Source: Cyanobacteriota bacterium
GTDB lineage: Bacteria > Cyanobacteriota > Cyanobacteriia > Phormidesmidales > Phormidesmidaceae
Reading direction: 5' to 3'
Assembly (NCBI GenBank): GCA_027619675.1
Contig: JAQCHG010000187.1
Location: forward strand, 1 to 5,169
DNA length: 5,169 nt
Positions 1 through 5,084 of the stretch are shown here, piece by piece (position 1 is the stretch's first letter; every line of letters starts with the position of its first letter). A model generated the notes under the pieces. It was given only the letters and a program-made list of their open reading frames with translations, made no database searches and was not told where the DNA came from. The position numbers and the translations under genes were made by a program.

Positions 1-173
1 TAGTCCGTCAGCACCTGCCAGACCTGCTCCACAGAGCGCGGCACCGTGATCACCGCCCGAATCCGACGGGCGCGACCTTCGAGCTTTTCCGCAGATATTT
101 CCACCGGACCTGCACCCAATAGGGGGTGGGCGGCTTCGCCATCTTGCTTGGGAGACTGCATCATGAATGGCAT
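1..173 (-). CDS. SRPBCC/COQ10-like domain protein, N-terminal part (runs off left edge)
   Basis: The reading frame opens with ATG at 173 and stays open for 57 codons to the window edge. Residues 1-35 look like a variable leader with no signal peptide. Residues 41-58 read VITVPRSVEQVWQVLTDY (the final Y is inferred from a split TA codon). This matches the first strand and helix of the START/COQ10 (polyketide cyclase/dehydrase) fold, where a hydrophobic strand is followed by a proline and a V-W-x-V-L-T-D-Y helix. Members form a hydrophobic cavity that binds lipids, quinones or similar ligands; the ligand here cannot be told from this fragment. An in-frame TGA (177-179) lies two codons upstream, and AGAGG sits 6 nt before the 173 ATG, so 173 is preferred over the in-frame ATGs at 164 and 161. 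The gene is divergent from the HerA gene. The fold is fairly sure; the function is unknown. Confidence 0.75.
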   Translation of the reverse strand, partial: MPFMMQSPKQDGEAAHPLLGAGPVEISAEKLEGRARRIRAVITVPRSVEQVWQVLTD

Positions 174-253
174 CCGTCACCTCTGCCTTCATTGAACCTA
201 GGATATGCCTTGGCGTCTACCCCCTAGCCCTTAGAAAACTCAATAGCCTACTG

Positions 254-291
254 CGGATTTTGGGTAAACCAATACGGATTTACTAAAATCC
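254..291. repeat. CGGATTT direct repeat with an inverted AAATCC copy
   Basis: CGGATTT occurs at 254-260 and again at 275-281, start to start 21 bp, which is two helical turns. The second copy is also half of a perfect 6-bp inverted repeat: GGATTT (276-281), spacer ACTA, AAATCC (286-291). The cluster overlaps the candidate promoter, so it could be an operator for a transcription factor, but short AT-rich repeats also arise by chance. No known regulator consensus was recognised. Confidence 0.3.
260..289 (+). promoter_or_regulatory. Candidate promoter for the HerA gene
   Basis: A -10-like TAAAAT (284-289, 5 of 6 to TATAAT) follows a weak -35-like TTGGGT (260-265, 3 of 6) at 18 bp. It points toward the HerA gene and lies in the most AT-rich part of the spacer. 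The weak -35 and the long leader it would imply keep confidence low. Confidence 0.25.
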
Positions 292-510
292 CCATGTTTG
301 GGGGCAAATGGCTGACTATACTGGAGCAGAGCTTAACGCCTAGCCTCAGCTTATCCAGTGGGTTTTCAGAACGACTCCGCAGATCCCTCAGATTCTTATC
401 CAAAGTTTTAGGCAGGGTCAGCGGTTTTGCGGGCATTGGGCGCGAGCTATCCCCCCGCCCGTCCTCTGGGGCTAGGGTGACGCAGCAGACCTTCTTCTTG
501 TGGCGACGCT

Positions 511-2181
511 ATGGCAATGGATATGGCCCAGGTGGTGGGCACCGTCAAAGGTCCTGGCGAGACAGGCAACGACTATCTATTTATTACCGCTGACAATCGC
601 CAGGTCAAAATCGGTGAGTTTGTCGCCTACACTGCCCAACAGGGGGACCAAACCCTAGAGATTCTGGGCAAAATCGCCGATCTCCGCCTGATTGATCACC
701 TGCCCGATCGCATCTTTGCCGACACCGCCATCAACCCCGAAGCGATCGCCGCCCTGGTGGGGTTTGCCTACCCCAACCCCGAAATTTACGAAGTCTCCGT
801 GGCCGTCATCGGCTACTTTCACCCCGCCTTGGGGTTTATCAACCCCCGCATCACCCCCGACCCCGGCGCTAAGGTGTACCGGGTCGAGGACGCCACCCTG
901 CAACGGGTGGTGAACAAAAAACAGCCAGGGGAGATCGGCTCCGCCCACATTGGCTCCCTGCTGCTGCGCCCCGGCAACGCCGTGCCCGTCACCCTGGATG
1001 TGAAGGAACTGGTCAGCACCCACATGGCCATCCTGGCGGGTACGGGATCGGGCAAGTCCTACACCGCTGGGGTGTTGCTAGAGGAACTGATGCGGCCCTA
1101 CAACCGGGCGGCGGTGCTGATCTTTGACCCCCATGGGGAATATGGCACCCTCAGCGATATGCGGGGCCATCCTGCCTTCGCCAGCACCGACGGTTACGCC
1201 CCCGAGGTAAAAATCCTCTCCCCCGATCAAATCCGCATTCGCCTGTCGTCGTTGGAATATTACGACCTGCTGTCCTTGCTGCCGGATATGAGCGATCGCC
1301 AGCAGGCCATCCTCAACAAGGGCTTCGCCATCCTCAAGCGCCACCGCAAAGGCGACTACCGCTGGGATGTGAACGACTTGATCCGGGCGGTCCACGAAGC
1401 GGACACCAGCACCGATGACGAAGGCAATGAGAAACTGGGCTCTTCTGCCCCCGCGATCGAGTGGAAGCTAGAGAAACTGGCCCGCTCCGACTATTTTCAC
1501 CCCATGGAACACTTGGCCCCCAAGGACCTGTTTGAACCGGGTCAGGTGACGGTGCTGCAAATGAGCGAAATCAGCCAAGAAGAGCAGCAGGTAATCTGCG
1601 CCGCCGTTTTGCGCCAGAGCTACCAGGCCCGCCTGAATACGGTCAAAGAAAAGGTGGACGCCAGCGACGAAACCTACCTGCCCTACCCGGTGTTCATTCT
1701 GCTGGAAGAAGCCCACCGCTTTGCCCCCGCCCATGAGCCCTCCCGCTGTAAGCAAATCCTGCGCACTATCCTCAGTGAAGGGCGCAAGTTTGGCATGGGG
1801 GTGGGGCTGATCACCCAGCGCCCCGGCAAGCTCGACTCGGATGTGCTGTCCCAGTGCATGAGCCAATTTTTGATGCGGATTGTGAATCCAGTGGATCAGG
1901 AAAGCCTCAAGTACGGGGTCGAAGCGGCGGGGCGCGATCTGCTGAAGGAACTCCCGGCCCTGACTAAAGGCCAGGTGATTGTCTCTGGGGCCTGTGTGAA
2001 TACCCCCGTGCTGTGCCAGGTGCGCCAGCGCCTCACCCAGCACGGCGGCGAAACCCTCAATGCCCCAGCCGATTGGCAGGGTTATTTTCAAGCCCACCAC
2101 CAGCGTCAGCGCACCATGGAGCAAGCCCCCATGGCCGCCCCCCGCAAGGCCCAAACCATCGGCGGCATCAGTATTGAGTAA
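511..2181 (+). CDS. HerA-type ATPase (HAS-barrel plus DUF87 RecA-like motor)
   Basis: This is a complete 556-residue protein of the HerA/FtsK superfamily (COG0433). These proteins form hexameric ring motors that translocate double-stranded DNA in end resection or defence, usually with a NurA-type nuclease. An N-terminal HAS-barrel-like beta domain (about 5-130) precedes the motor. Walker A is GTGSGKS (177-183), DPHGEY (206-211) is the HerA signature, Walker B is VFILLEEAH (394-402) with acidic E399/E400, and TQRP (435-438) is the sensor/arginine region. The C-terminal strand block GQVIVSGACVNTPV (487-500) closes the fold. Every motif is intact. An in-frame TGA at 478-480 and no intervening alternative start limit the start to ATG 511, 517 or 523; no Shine-Dalgarno separates them. 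No NurA gene is in the window, so the partner is unknown. It was probably transcribed alone. The family call is strong; the cellular role is inferred. Confidence 0.92.
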   Translation: MAMDMAQVVGTVKGPGETGNDYLFITADNRQVKIGEFVAYTAQQGDQTLEILGKIADLRLIDHLPDRIFADTAINPEAIAALVGFAYPNPEIYEVSVAVIGYFHPALGFINPRITPDPGAKVYRVEDATLQRVVNKKQPGEIGSAHIGSLLLRPGNAVPVTLDVKELVSTHMAILAGTGSGKSYTAGVLLEELMRPYNRAAVLIFDPHGEYGTLSDMRGHPAFASTDGYAPEVKILSPDQIRIRLSSLEYYDLLSLLPDMSDRQQAILNKGFAILKRHRKGDYRWDVNDLIRAVHEADTSTDDEGNEKLGSSAPAIEWKLEKLARSDYFHPMEHLAPKDLFEPGQVTVLQMSEISQEEQQVICAAVLRQSYQARLNTVKEKVDASDETYLPYPVFILLEEAHRFAPAHEPSRCKQILRTILSEGRKFGMGVGLITQRPGKLDSDVLSQCMSQFLMRIVNPVDQESLKYGVEAAGRDLLKELPALTKGQVIVSGACVNTPVLCQVRQRLTQHGGETLNAPADWQGYFQAHHQRQRTMEQAPMAAPRKAQTIGGISIE

Positions 2182-2207
2182 GGTGCTGGGCTGCGCGTTT
2201 TACTGAG

Positions 2208-2254
2208 CCTGCCTGCCCGTCGGTGTCAGCCCCTAGAGCAACTGGGGCAGCAGG
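2208..2254 (+). terminator. Candidate stem-loop terminator after the HerA gene
   Basis: CCTGCCTGCCC (2208-2218) can pair with GGGCAGCAGG (2245-2254), giving a 10-bp GC-rich stem with one bulged base and a loop of about 26 nt, starting 27 nt after the stop codon. No T-run follows, so it is not a classical intrinsic terminator. Position and GC content suggest a 3' end structure, nothing more. Confidence 0.3.
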
Positions 2255-2335
2255 GGGGACCCAGAATGTGGCGTAATAGGGGGTGGCGTGATTAACGGGT
2301 CGGTGGCATAGCAACGGACCCGAAGCAGCTAGGAC

Positions 2336-2911
2336 ATGATGAAACAACTGCGGATGCGGACATGGATGGGACGGTTGGCGATCGCGATCGCCATGGTGGT
2401 CATGGGCTGGTTGAGCCTCAGCGGCACGGCCTGGGCTGGGCTGGATGATGACCATTTTGACGGCAATATTTTTGCCCTCTATGCGGGCAATGGCTCCCTG
2501 GTGCCGCCTCGGGTCACCCTGTCCCAATCCCTCCAGCAAGATCGGCCCGCCCTGCTGGTGTTCTATGTGGACGACAGCGCCGACTGCAAGCGCTTTGCCT
2601 CCGTCATTTCCCAGTTGCAGGCCCCCTATGGTCGGGTTGCCACCTTCATCCCCGTTATGGCTGACGCCATTCCGGTGCGAGACAGCTACGAGCCCACGGA
2701 ACCGGGCTACTACTTTAAGGGCGTGGTGCCGCAAACGGTGGTGGTAGATGGTGCTGGCACCGTGCGGTTGGATGAGGCGGGGCTGGTTAGCTATGAGGCG
2801 ATCGACGATGTGATGCGGGAGCTGTTTGACCTCCTGCCGCGATCGGAATCGGTGGAACTGCGGCGTCGCCCCATCAATGAGGTAAATGGAGAACTGGTGG
2901 GGGACGTCTAG
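2336..2911 (+). CDS. Secreted thioredoxin-fold protein, Slr1796-like photosystem I accumulation factor family
   Basis: This 191-residue protein begins with a clear Sec signal peptide: basic residues to R13, hydrophobic core 14-30, and the AxA-type site TAWA, cut after A34 to give GLDDDHFDGNIF. The mature part is thioredoxin-like. PALLVFYVDD (71-80) is the central strand, followed by SADCKRF where a redox pair would lie, and VVPQTVVVD (130-138) carries the cis-proline (P132). Only one cysteine, C84, is present, so it cannot act as a classical CxxC disulfide reductase. From memory, the sequence closely resembles Synechocystis Slr1796, annotated as a thylakoid membrane photosystem I accumulation factor; lumenal or thylakoid-associated action is inferred. 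ATGs at 2336 and 2339 compete: AGGA (2331-2334) is 1 nt from the first and 4 nt from the second, so 2339 is equally likely. It is converging with the TerB gene and appears monocistronic. Confidence 0.85.
   Translation: MMKQLRMRTWMGRLAIAIAMVVMGWLSLSGTAWAGLDDDHFDGNIFALYAGNGSLVPPRVTLSQSLQQDRPALLVFYVDDSADCKRFASVISQLQAPYGRVATFIPVMADAIPVRDSYEPTEPGYYFKGVVPQTVVVDGAGTVRLDEAGLVSYEAIDDVMRELFDLLPRSESVELRRRPINEVNGELVGDV
2378..2391. repeat. Two overlapping HIP1 octamers in the signal peptide
   Basis: GCGATCGC occurs at 2378-2385 and 2384-2391, sharing two bases. In frame they encode AIAIA, the start of the hydrophobic core of the signal peptide. Other HIP1 copies start at 742, 1292, 3183, 3393, 3658, 4009, 4039 and 5004. 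HIP1 is a palindrome strongly enriched in many cyanobacterial genomes and supports the taxonomic assignment. Confidence 0.9.
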
Positions 2912-3046
2912 GGCGCGTCATCCATGACAGATGAAAGCCTGGCGGGGTCAGCCTTACCGCGTTAGGCTCTATGATCCGGCGAGGATCTGTAGCCGTTGTG
3001 AAACCAGGGTTCTGACGCTAATGGATGACAGCCCCTTGCCGGATCA
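2911..3046. repeat. Interleaved inverted repeats in the convergent intergenic region
   Basis: Between the convergent Slr1796-like and TerB genes, GTCATCCAT (2917-2925) matches ATGGATGAC (3021-3029) inverted. GGGC (2911-2914) and GCCC (3031-3034) extend this to a 13-bp stem with a small bulge. A second inverted pair, TGATCCGGC (2972-2980) and GCCGGATCA (3038-3046), crosses the first. Local hairpins also exist: GTCAT/ATGAC (2917-2928), an 8-position stem with one T-T mismatch (2950-2968), GATCC/GGATC (2973-2987) and AACC/GGTT (3002-3011). The second right arm reaches into the TerB stop codon. A bidirectional terminator is the simplest reading, though there is no T-run; a small RNA or a miniature repeat element are alternatives. 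Confidence 0.55.
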
Positions 3047-3493
3047 GCCGCGATTTTTGATGGTCATGACCTGCACAATTTGCAGGGCGGTGTCCCCAGG
3101 AATTTCCAGGATGCGATAGAGGTCGTCTAGGAATGCCTGCTCTTGGGAGGTGACGGTGCCGTCGGAAAGGACCAGATCCGTCGCGATCGCGAAGGCGGTT
3201 TCCCGCAAATCCTGGGGCAGGCAAGCTTTGGCCGTGTTCACCAGTTCCCCTGGCCCTTCTCGCTTGAGCAGGGACAACAGCTTGTCCAACATGCGGTGCA
3301 TGACATCGTTGGAGTAGCTGCGAAAGAGCTGCATCCGAGACAGGGCCATGGTCATGTCCCGCCCTTCTTGGTCGGACAGGTATCCATCCGCCGCGATCGC
3401 CACGAGGGCGACCGCTGCAAAGGCTTCGGCGGGCGTCAACTGGGTTTCCGTGATGCCCTTTTCAGCATTGAACACGTTGTCAAACAACCCCAT
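3044..3493 (-). CDS. TerB-family (tellurite resistance TerB-like) protein
   Basis: The protein is 149 residues, all helical in character, with no signal peptide or membrane segment. It contains two related acidic helix-turn segments typical of the TerB fold: VALVAIAADGYLSDQE (28-43, D36, D41, E43) and DLVLSDGTVTSQEQAF (106-121, D106, D111, E118). In TerB proteins such residues bind metal ions. The family occurs in tellurite/stress operons and, more widely, as stand-alone proteins of unknown role; no ter operon partners are present here, so tellurite resistance should not be assumed. The start at 3493 (MGLFDNVF) is chosen because GAGGA lies 7 nt upstream and this N-terminus looks like the conserved opening of cyanobacterial homologues. 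An upstream in-frame ATG at 3523 lacks such support. It lies downstream of cbbY on the same strand but 142 bp away, with its own candidate promoter. Confidence 0.85.
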   Translation of the reverse strand: MGLFDNVFNAEKGITETQLTPAEAFAAVALVAIAADGYLSDQEGRDMTMALSRMQLFRSYSNDVMHRMLDKLLSLLKREGPGELVNTAKACLPQDLRETAFAIATDLVLSDGTVTSQEQAFLDDLYRILEIPGDTALQIVQVMTIKNRG

Positions 3494-3565
3494 CCCTCTT
3501 TCCTCAGCAGACTGCCTTTCCATAATGGACCAGATCCCAAAGGGCTGAACAGTTGTGGGGCGGGT

Positions 3566-3593
3566 GTTATATCGATTCTTTATGAAGTGGTAA
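3566..3593 (-). promoter_or_regulatory. Candidate promoter for the TerB-family gene
   Basis: On the minus strand, TTACCA (3588-3593, 4 of 6 to TTGACA) is followed after 16 bp by TATAAC (3566-3571, 5 of 6 to TATAAT). Transcription would begin near 3560, leaving a leader of about 65 nt before the ATG at 3493. The site sits in a local AT-rich island between GC-rich sequences, which supports it. Confidence 0.45.
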
Positions 3594-3635
3594 GGGGGTG
3601 ACCCCATGGGGGGTGTGGTCCCCAGCCCGAGGGCC
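3594..3635 (-). terminator. GC-rich hairpin zone after cbbY
   Basis: Just past the cbbY stop codon are alternating G and C runs. These include the perfect palindrome CCCCATGGGG (3602-3611), a G5/C4 pair flanking TGA (3594-3605) and G6/C4 runs flanking TGTGGT (3608-3623). They could fold into one of several short GC hairpins in cbbY mRNA. There is no T-run, so termination is inferred from position only. Confidence 0.3.
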
Positions 3636-4403
3636 TTAGGGGCGTTGGGCCACGAGGGCGATCGCGGTCTCTAGGGTGAAATAGGGTTCGGGGCCAAGGG
3701 GACCCGACAGCACCTGATGGGGCTGATCCGGTTCCCCCAGATGGGACATCACCAGGTCGGCCCCGGTGAAATTCTGATGGCGGGTGTAGTCGTTGACGGT
3801 TATCACCACGGGCAACCCGGCTCCCCGTGCCGCTTGCAGCCCCTGTTCGGTATCTTCAATGGCCACACAGTGCTGGGGGGGCAGTCCCAGGCGGTCTAAC
3901 ACATAGGTATAGATATCGGGGGCGGGCTTTTTGCGCGGCACAATATCCCCAGCAGCGATCACCTCAAACCAAGCGGGGGACTCTTGGCCCAGGGTAGTTT
4001 CCAGCAGGGCGATCGCGTTGTCGAGGTGGCTGGTGGTGGCGATCGCGAGGCGCACCCCGGCTTGGCGAGCGGCTTGGATGAGTCGGGCCACCCCTGGCCG
4101 CAGGCTGATTTGCCCCTGCTGCACAATTTCCCGGTAGCGCTGGGTCTTGGCCTGGTGTAGGGTCCGAATCAGGCTTTCCACATCCGCCGCGTCGGTTAGG
4201 GGCGGCTGATCCCGTTCAATAAAATAACGAATTCGCTCCTTGCCCCCCGTGATCTCCAACAGATCACCATAGGTGGCCACCGACCACTGCCACGGCAACC
4301 CAGCGGCGGCAAAGGTCTGGTTAAACGCCACCCGATGGCCATCCCGCTCTGTTTCGGCTAGGGTGCCATCCACATCAAAAATCAACGCCTGCAAAGGATT
4401 CAT
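3636..4403 (-). CDS. cbbY: HAD-superfamily sugar phosphatase, CbbY-like (xylulose-1,5-bisphosphate phosphatase)
   Basis: This 255-residue HAD subfamily IA phosphatase has a helical cap inserted after motif I. Motif I is FDVDGTLAE (9-17) with nucleophile D10 and acid/base D12. Motif II is IATTS (121-125), motif III is KKPAPDIY (158-165) with K159, and motif IV is IEDTEQGLQAA (182-192) with E183/D184 for magnesium. The cap segment LLEITGGKERIRYF (48-61) is the CbbY hallmark, and E17 follows motif I as in CbbY. CbbY proteins dephosphorylate xylulose-1,5-bisphosphate, a misfire product that inhibits Rubisco, in the cytosol. This fits a phototroph, but a neighbouring HAD substrate cannot be excluded. 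The start at 4403 puts motif I at the usual distance; in-frame sequence upstream to 4514 overlaps the membrane-protein gene and looks non-coding. Its Shine-Dalgarno is weak, so translation may be coupled to the gene ending 11 bp upstream. Confidence 0.85.
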   Translation of the reverse strand: MNPLQALIFDVDGTLAETERDGHRVAFNQTFAAAGLPWQWSVATYGDLLEITGGKERIRYFIERDQPPLTDAADVESLIRTLHQAKTQRYREIVQQGQISLRPGVARLIQAARQAGVRLAIATTSHLDNAIALLETTLGQESPAWFEVIAAGDIVPRKKPAPDIYTYVLDRLGLPPQHCVAIEDTEQGLQAARGAGLPVVITVNDYTRHQNFTGADLVMSHLGEPDQPHQVLSGPLGPEPYFTLETAIALVAQRP

Positions 4404-4414
4404 GACCGTCCCGC

Positions 4415-4540
4415 TCACCCCGCCCCAGACCCATCGTCGTCGTGACCCCGGCCCACCACCACCCGCCACACAATCAGCACCGTAAAGCTGAGGTATAGGG
4501 TCACCGTCAGCCATTCTTGCCAGTTATCCCCGACCGCCAT
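4415..4540 (-). CDS. 41-residue single-helix membrane protein upstream of cbbY
   Basis: I do not recognise this protein. It has a short polar start (MAVGDNWQEW), one strongly hydrophobic segment at about residues 10-29 (WLTVTLYLSFTVLIVWRVVV), a basic RGH junction and an acidic, glycine-rich tail (DDDGSGAG). The tryptophans at W7, W10 and W25 near the membrane faces and the tail charge suggest a single-pass protein, of the size common among small cyanobacterial photosynthetic and NDH-complex subunits. The ATG at 4538-4540 is preceded by a strong GGAGG (4546-4550) with 5 nt spacing, the best ribosome binding site in the window; the reading frame is open further upstream but without such a signal. 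It ends 11 bp before cbbY on the same strand, so the two are probably cotranscribed. Function unknown. Confidence 0.65.
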   Translation of the reverse strand: MAVGDNWQEWLTVTLYLSFTVLIVWRVVVGRGHDDDGSGAG

Positions 4541-4545
4541 CCCCA

Positions 4546-4550
4546 CCTCC
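4546..4550 (-). promoter_or_regulatory. Strong Shine-Dalgarno GGAGG for the 41-residue protein
   Basis: GGAGG on the minus strand lies 5 nt before the ATG at 4540. It decides the start of the short protein against longer in-frame versions and is the main reason to call this ORF a gene. Confidence 0.7.
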
Positions 4551-4628
4551 GTGCCGCAGACGGTCCTGATCCTACCGGAGAATGGGAAGGCCCTAGTTGA
4601 GCTTGGCGCGAATAACCCTACCTTCTGA

Positions 4629-4660
4629 CTCCCTATCTCCCATGCTCCCCAGCTCCCCCA
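4629..4660. repeat. Four tandem CTCCCNNN octamers
   Basis: CTCCCTAT, CTCCCATG, CTCCCCAG and CTCCCCCA follow each other without gaps. The first five bases are invariant and the last three vary. Similar short tandem repeats with a CTCCC or CCCCA core occur in cyanobacterial intergenic DNA. The array lies about 90 bp upstream of the 41-residue protein start. Confidence 0.7.
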
Positions 4661-4663
4661 CCC
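4631..4663 (-). other. G-quadruplex motif
   Basis: Read on the minus strand, five G-runs (3, 5, 4, 3 and 3 bases) are separated by loops of 1, 4, 5 and 5 nt, meeting the usual G3+N1-7 definition. It is created by the octamer array. It could fold in the non-template DNA or in a leader RNA of the membrane protein-cbbY transcript, if transcription starts upstream of it. Confidence 0.55.
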
Positions 4664-4669
4664 AAGGAA

Positions 4670-4873
4670 ATGGTTGGCAAACTTACGCCGCGCTGGACTA
4701 GACGCTGGGGGCACTTCTCCCTAACCCCCATGCTCAGCCAACCGATCCTGCGGGGTGTGGGGCTCGCCGCCACCTATGGCTGCTGTGGCGTGTTGGTTGC
4801 CGAGGTGGTGGCGGGCATCCTGCTGATGCAGGCGGCTCTGGATCACCCCCAGGGCCAGACACCCAGGATTTGA
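4670..4873 (+). CDS. Doubtful small membrane protein ORF (67 codons)
   Basis: The ORF predicts a basic N-terminus (PRWTRRW, residues 7-13) and a long hydrophobic stretch from about 28 to 55 containing ATYGCCGVLVAEVVAGILLM, then a short polar tail. Codon third positions are mostly G or C, as in neighbouring real genes, which is the main argument for coding. Against it: AAGGA lies only 1 nt before the ATG at 4670, the alternative ATG at 4730 has no Shine-Dalgarno, and I recognise no family. It is divergent from the 41-residue gene. It may be real, but conservation would have to show it. Confidence 0.3.
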   Translation: MVGKLTPRWTRRWGHFSLTPMLSQPILRGVGLAATYGCCGVLVAEVVAGILLMQAALDHPQGQTPRI

Positions 4874-5084
4874 GACAACCATATCCCCCAGCGGCCCTTA
4901 CAATCATTGGGGTTAGGCTAAAGTAGGGCCAGAGTATGCAGATTAGGCTATCGATTCAAGACTAGCCCTAGAATGCTGACCCAAGACTGACGCCATTAGG
5001 GTGGCGATCGCGACCCTGGCCCACCACCGCCATGCATCACACCAGTCACTCAGGCCGTCAACATTCAAAACGCGGTAATTGCGC
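4874..5084. other. Intergenic region upstream of the exported protein gene
   Basis: This 211-bp stretch should carry the promoter of the gene at the right edge. It contains the TTAGGCTA direct repeat, the inverted pair TAGGGC (4924-4929)/GCCCTA (4965-4970), a -10-like TAGAAT (4969-4974) without a matching -35, and one HIP1 octamer (5004-5011), the only copy outside a gene. A minus-strand ORF crosses it (4943-5128) but overlaps the signal peptide and has no start signal. Confidence 0.5.
4913..4950. repeat. TTAGGCTA direct repeat, 30 bp apart
   Basis: Identical octamers lie at 4913-4920 and 4943-4950, start to start 30 bp, close to three helical turns. They sit about 135-170 bp upstream of the exported protein start and could be paired regulator sites. 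Related TTAGGCT also occurs at 2962-2968, so the word may simply be common. Confidence 0.3.

Larger units (their letters stand above)
174..510. other. Divergent intergenic region between the SRPBCC and HerA genes
   Basis: These 337 bp separate two divergent genes, so they should hold both promoters. ORFs of 60-99 codons cross the region on both strands. They have no recognisable domain or ribosome binding site, and one of them continues out of frame into the HerA gene, so I do not call them genes. The AT-richer part (about 225-300) is the likely regulatory core. It contains a candidate plus-strand promoter and a CGGATTT/AAATCC repeat cluster, listed separately. The part from 430 to 510 is GC-rich with no obvious signal. 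If the promoter is right, the HerA mRNA would have a leader of about 200 nt. Confidence 0.6.

Noticed and set aside
248..436. Minus-strand ORF of 62 codons in the divergent spacer
   Set aside because: There is no start signal, no recognisable domain, and it covers the likely promoter region.
294..593. Plus-strand ORF of 99 codons running into the HerA gene in another frame
   Set aside because: There is no Shine-Dalgarno or domain, and its last third overlaps the HAS-barrel coding sequence out of frame.
1468..2154. Long minus-strand ORF of 228 codons inside the HerA gene
   Set aside because: It is a complementary-strand shadow of a GC-rich gene whose motifs are fully intact on the plus strand; its translation shows no domain.
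2168..2734. Minus-strand ORF of 188 codons over the Slr1796-like gene
   Set aside because: The His/Gly-rich translation is typical of an antisense shadow, and the plus strand has a signal peptide and thioredoxin fold.
2917..3029. Transposon-like element with terminal inverted repeats
   Set aside because: No target-site duplication flanks the 9-bp arms, and the arms sit tightly between two stop codons, which fits a terminator or structured RNA better; kept open only as an alternative.
2931..3119. Plus-strand ORF with two CxxC pairs (CSRC and CTIC) resembling a zinc ribbon
   Set aside because: The second cysteine pair is antisense to the conserved C-terminus of the TerB gene, the frame crosses the hairpin-rich region, and there is no ribosome binding site.
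3044..3493. Tellurite resistance function for the TerB-family gene
   Set aside because: No terA, terC, terD or terZ-like genes are nearby, and isolated TerB-fold proteins are common in cyanobacteria without that role.
3143..3601. Plus-strand ORF of 152 codons opposite the TerB gene
   Set aside because: The opposite frame carries the TerB motifs and a good ribosome binding site, while this translation has low-complexity antisense character.
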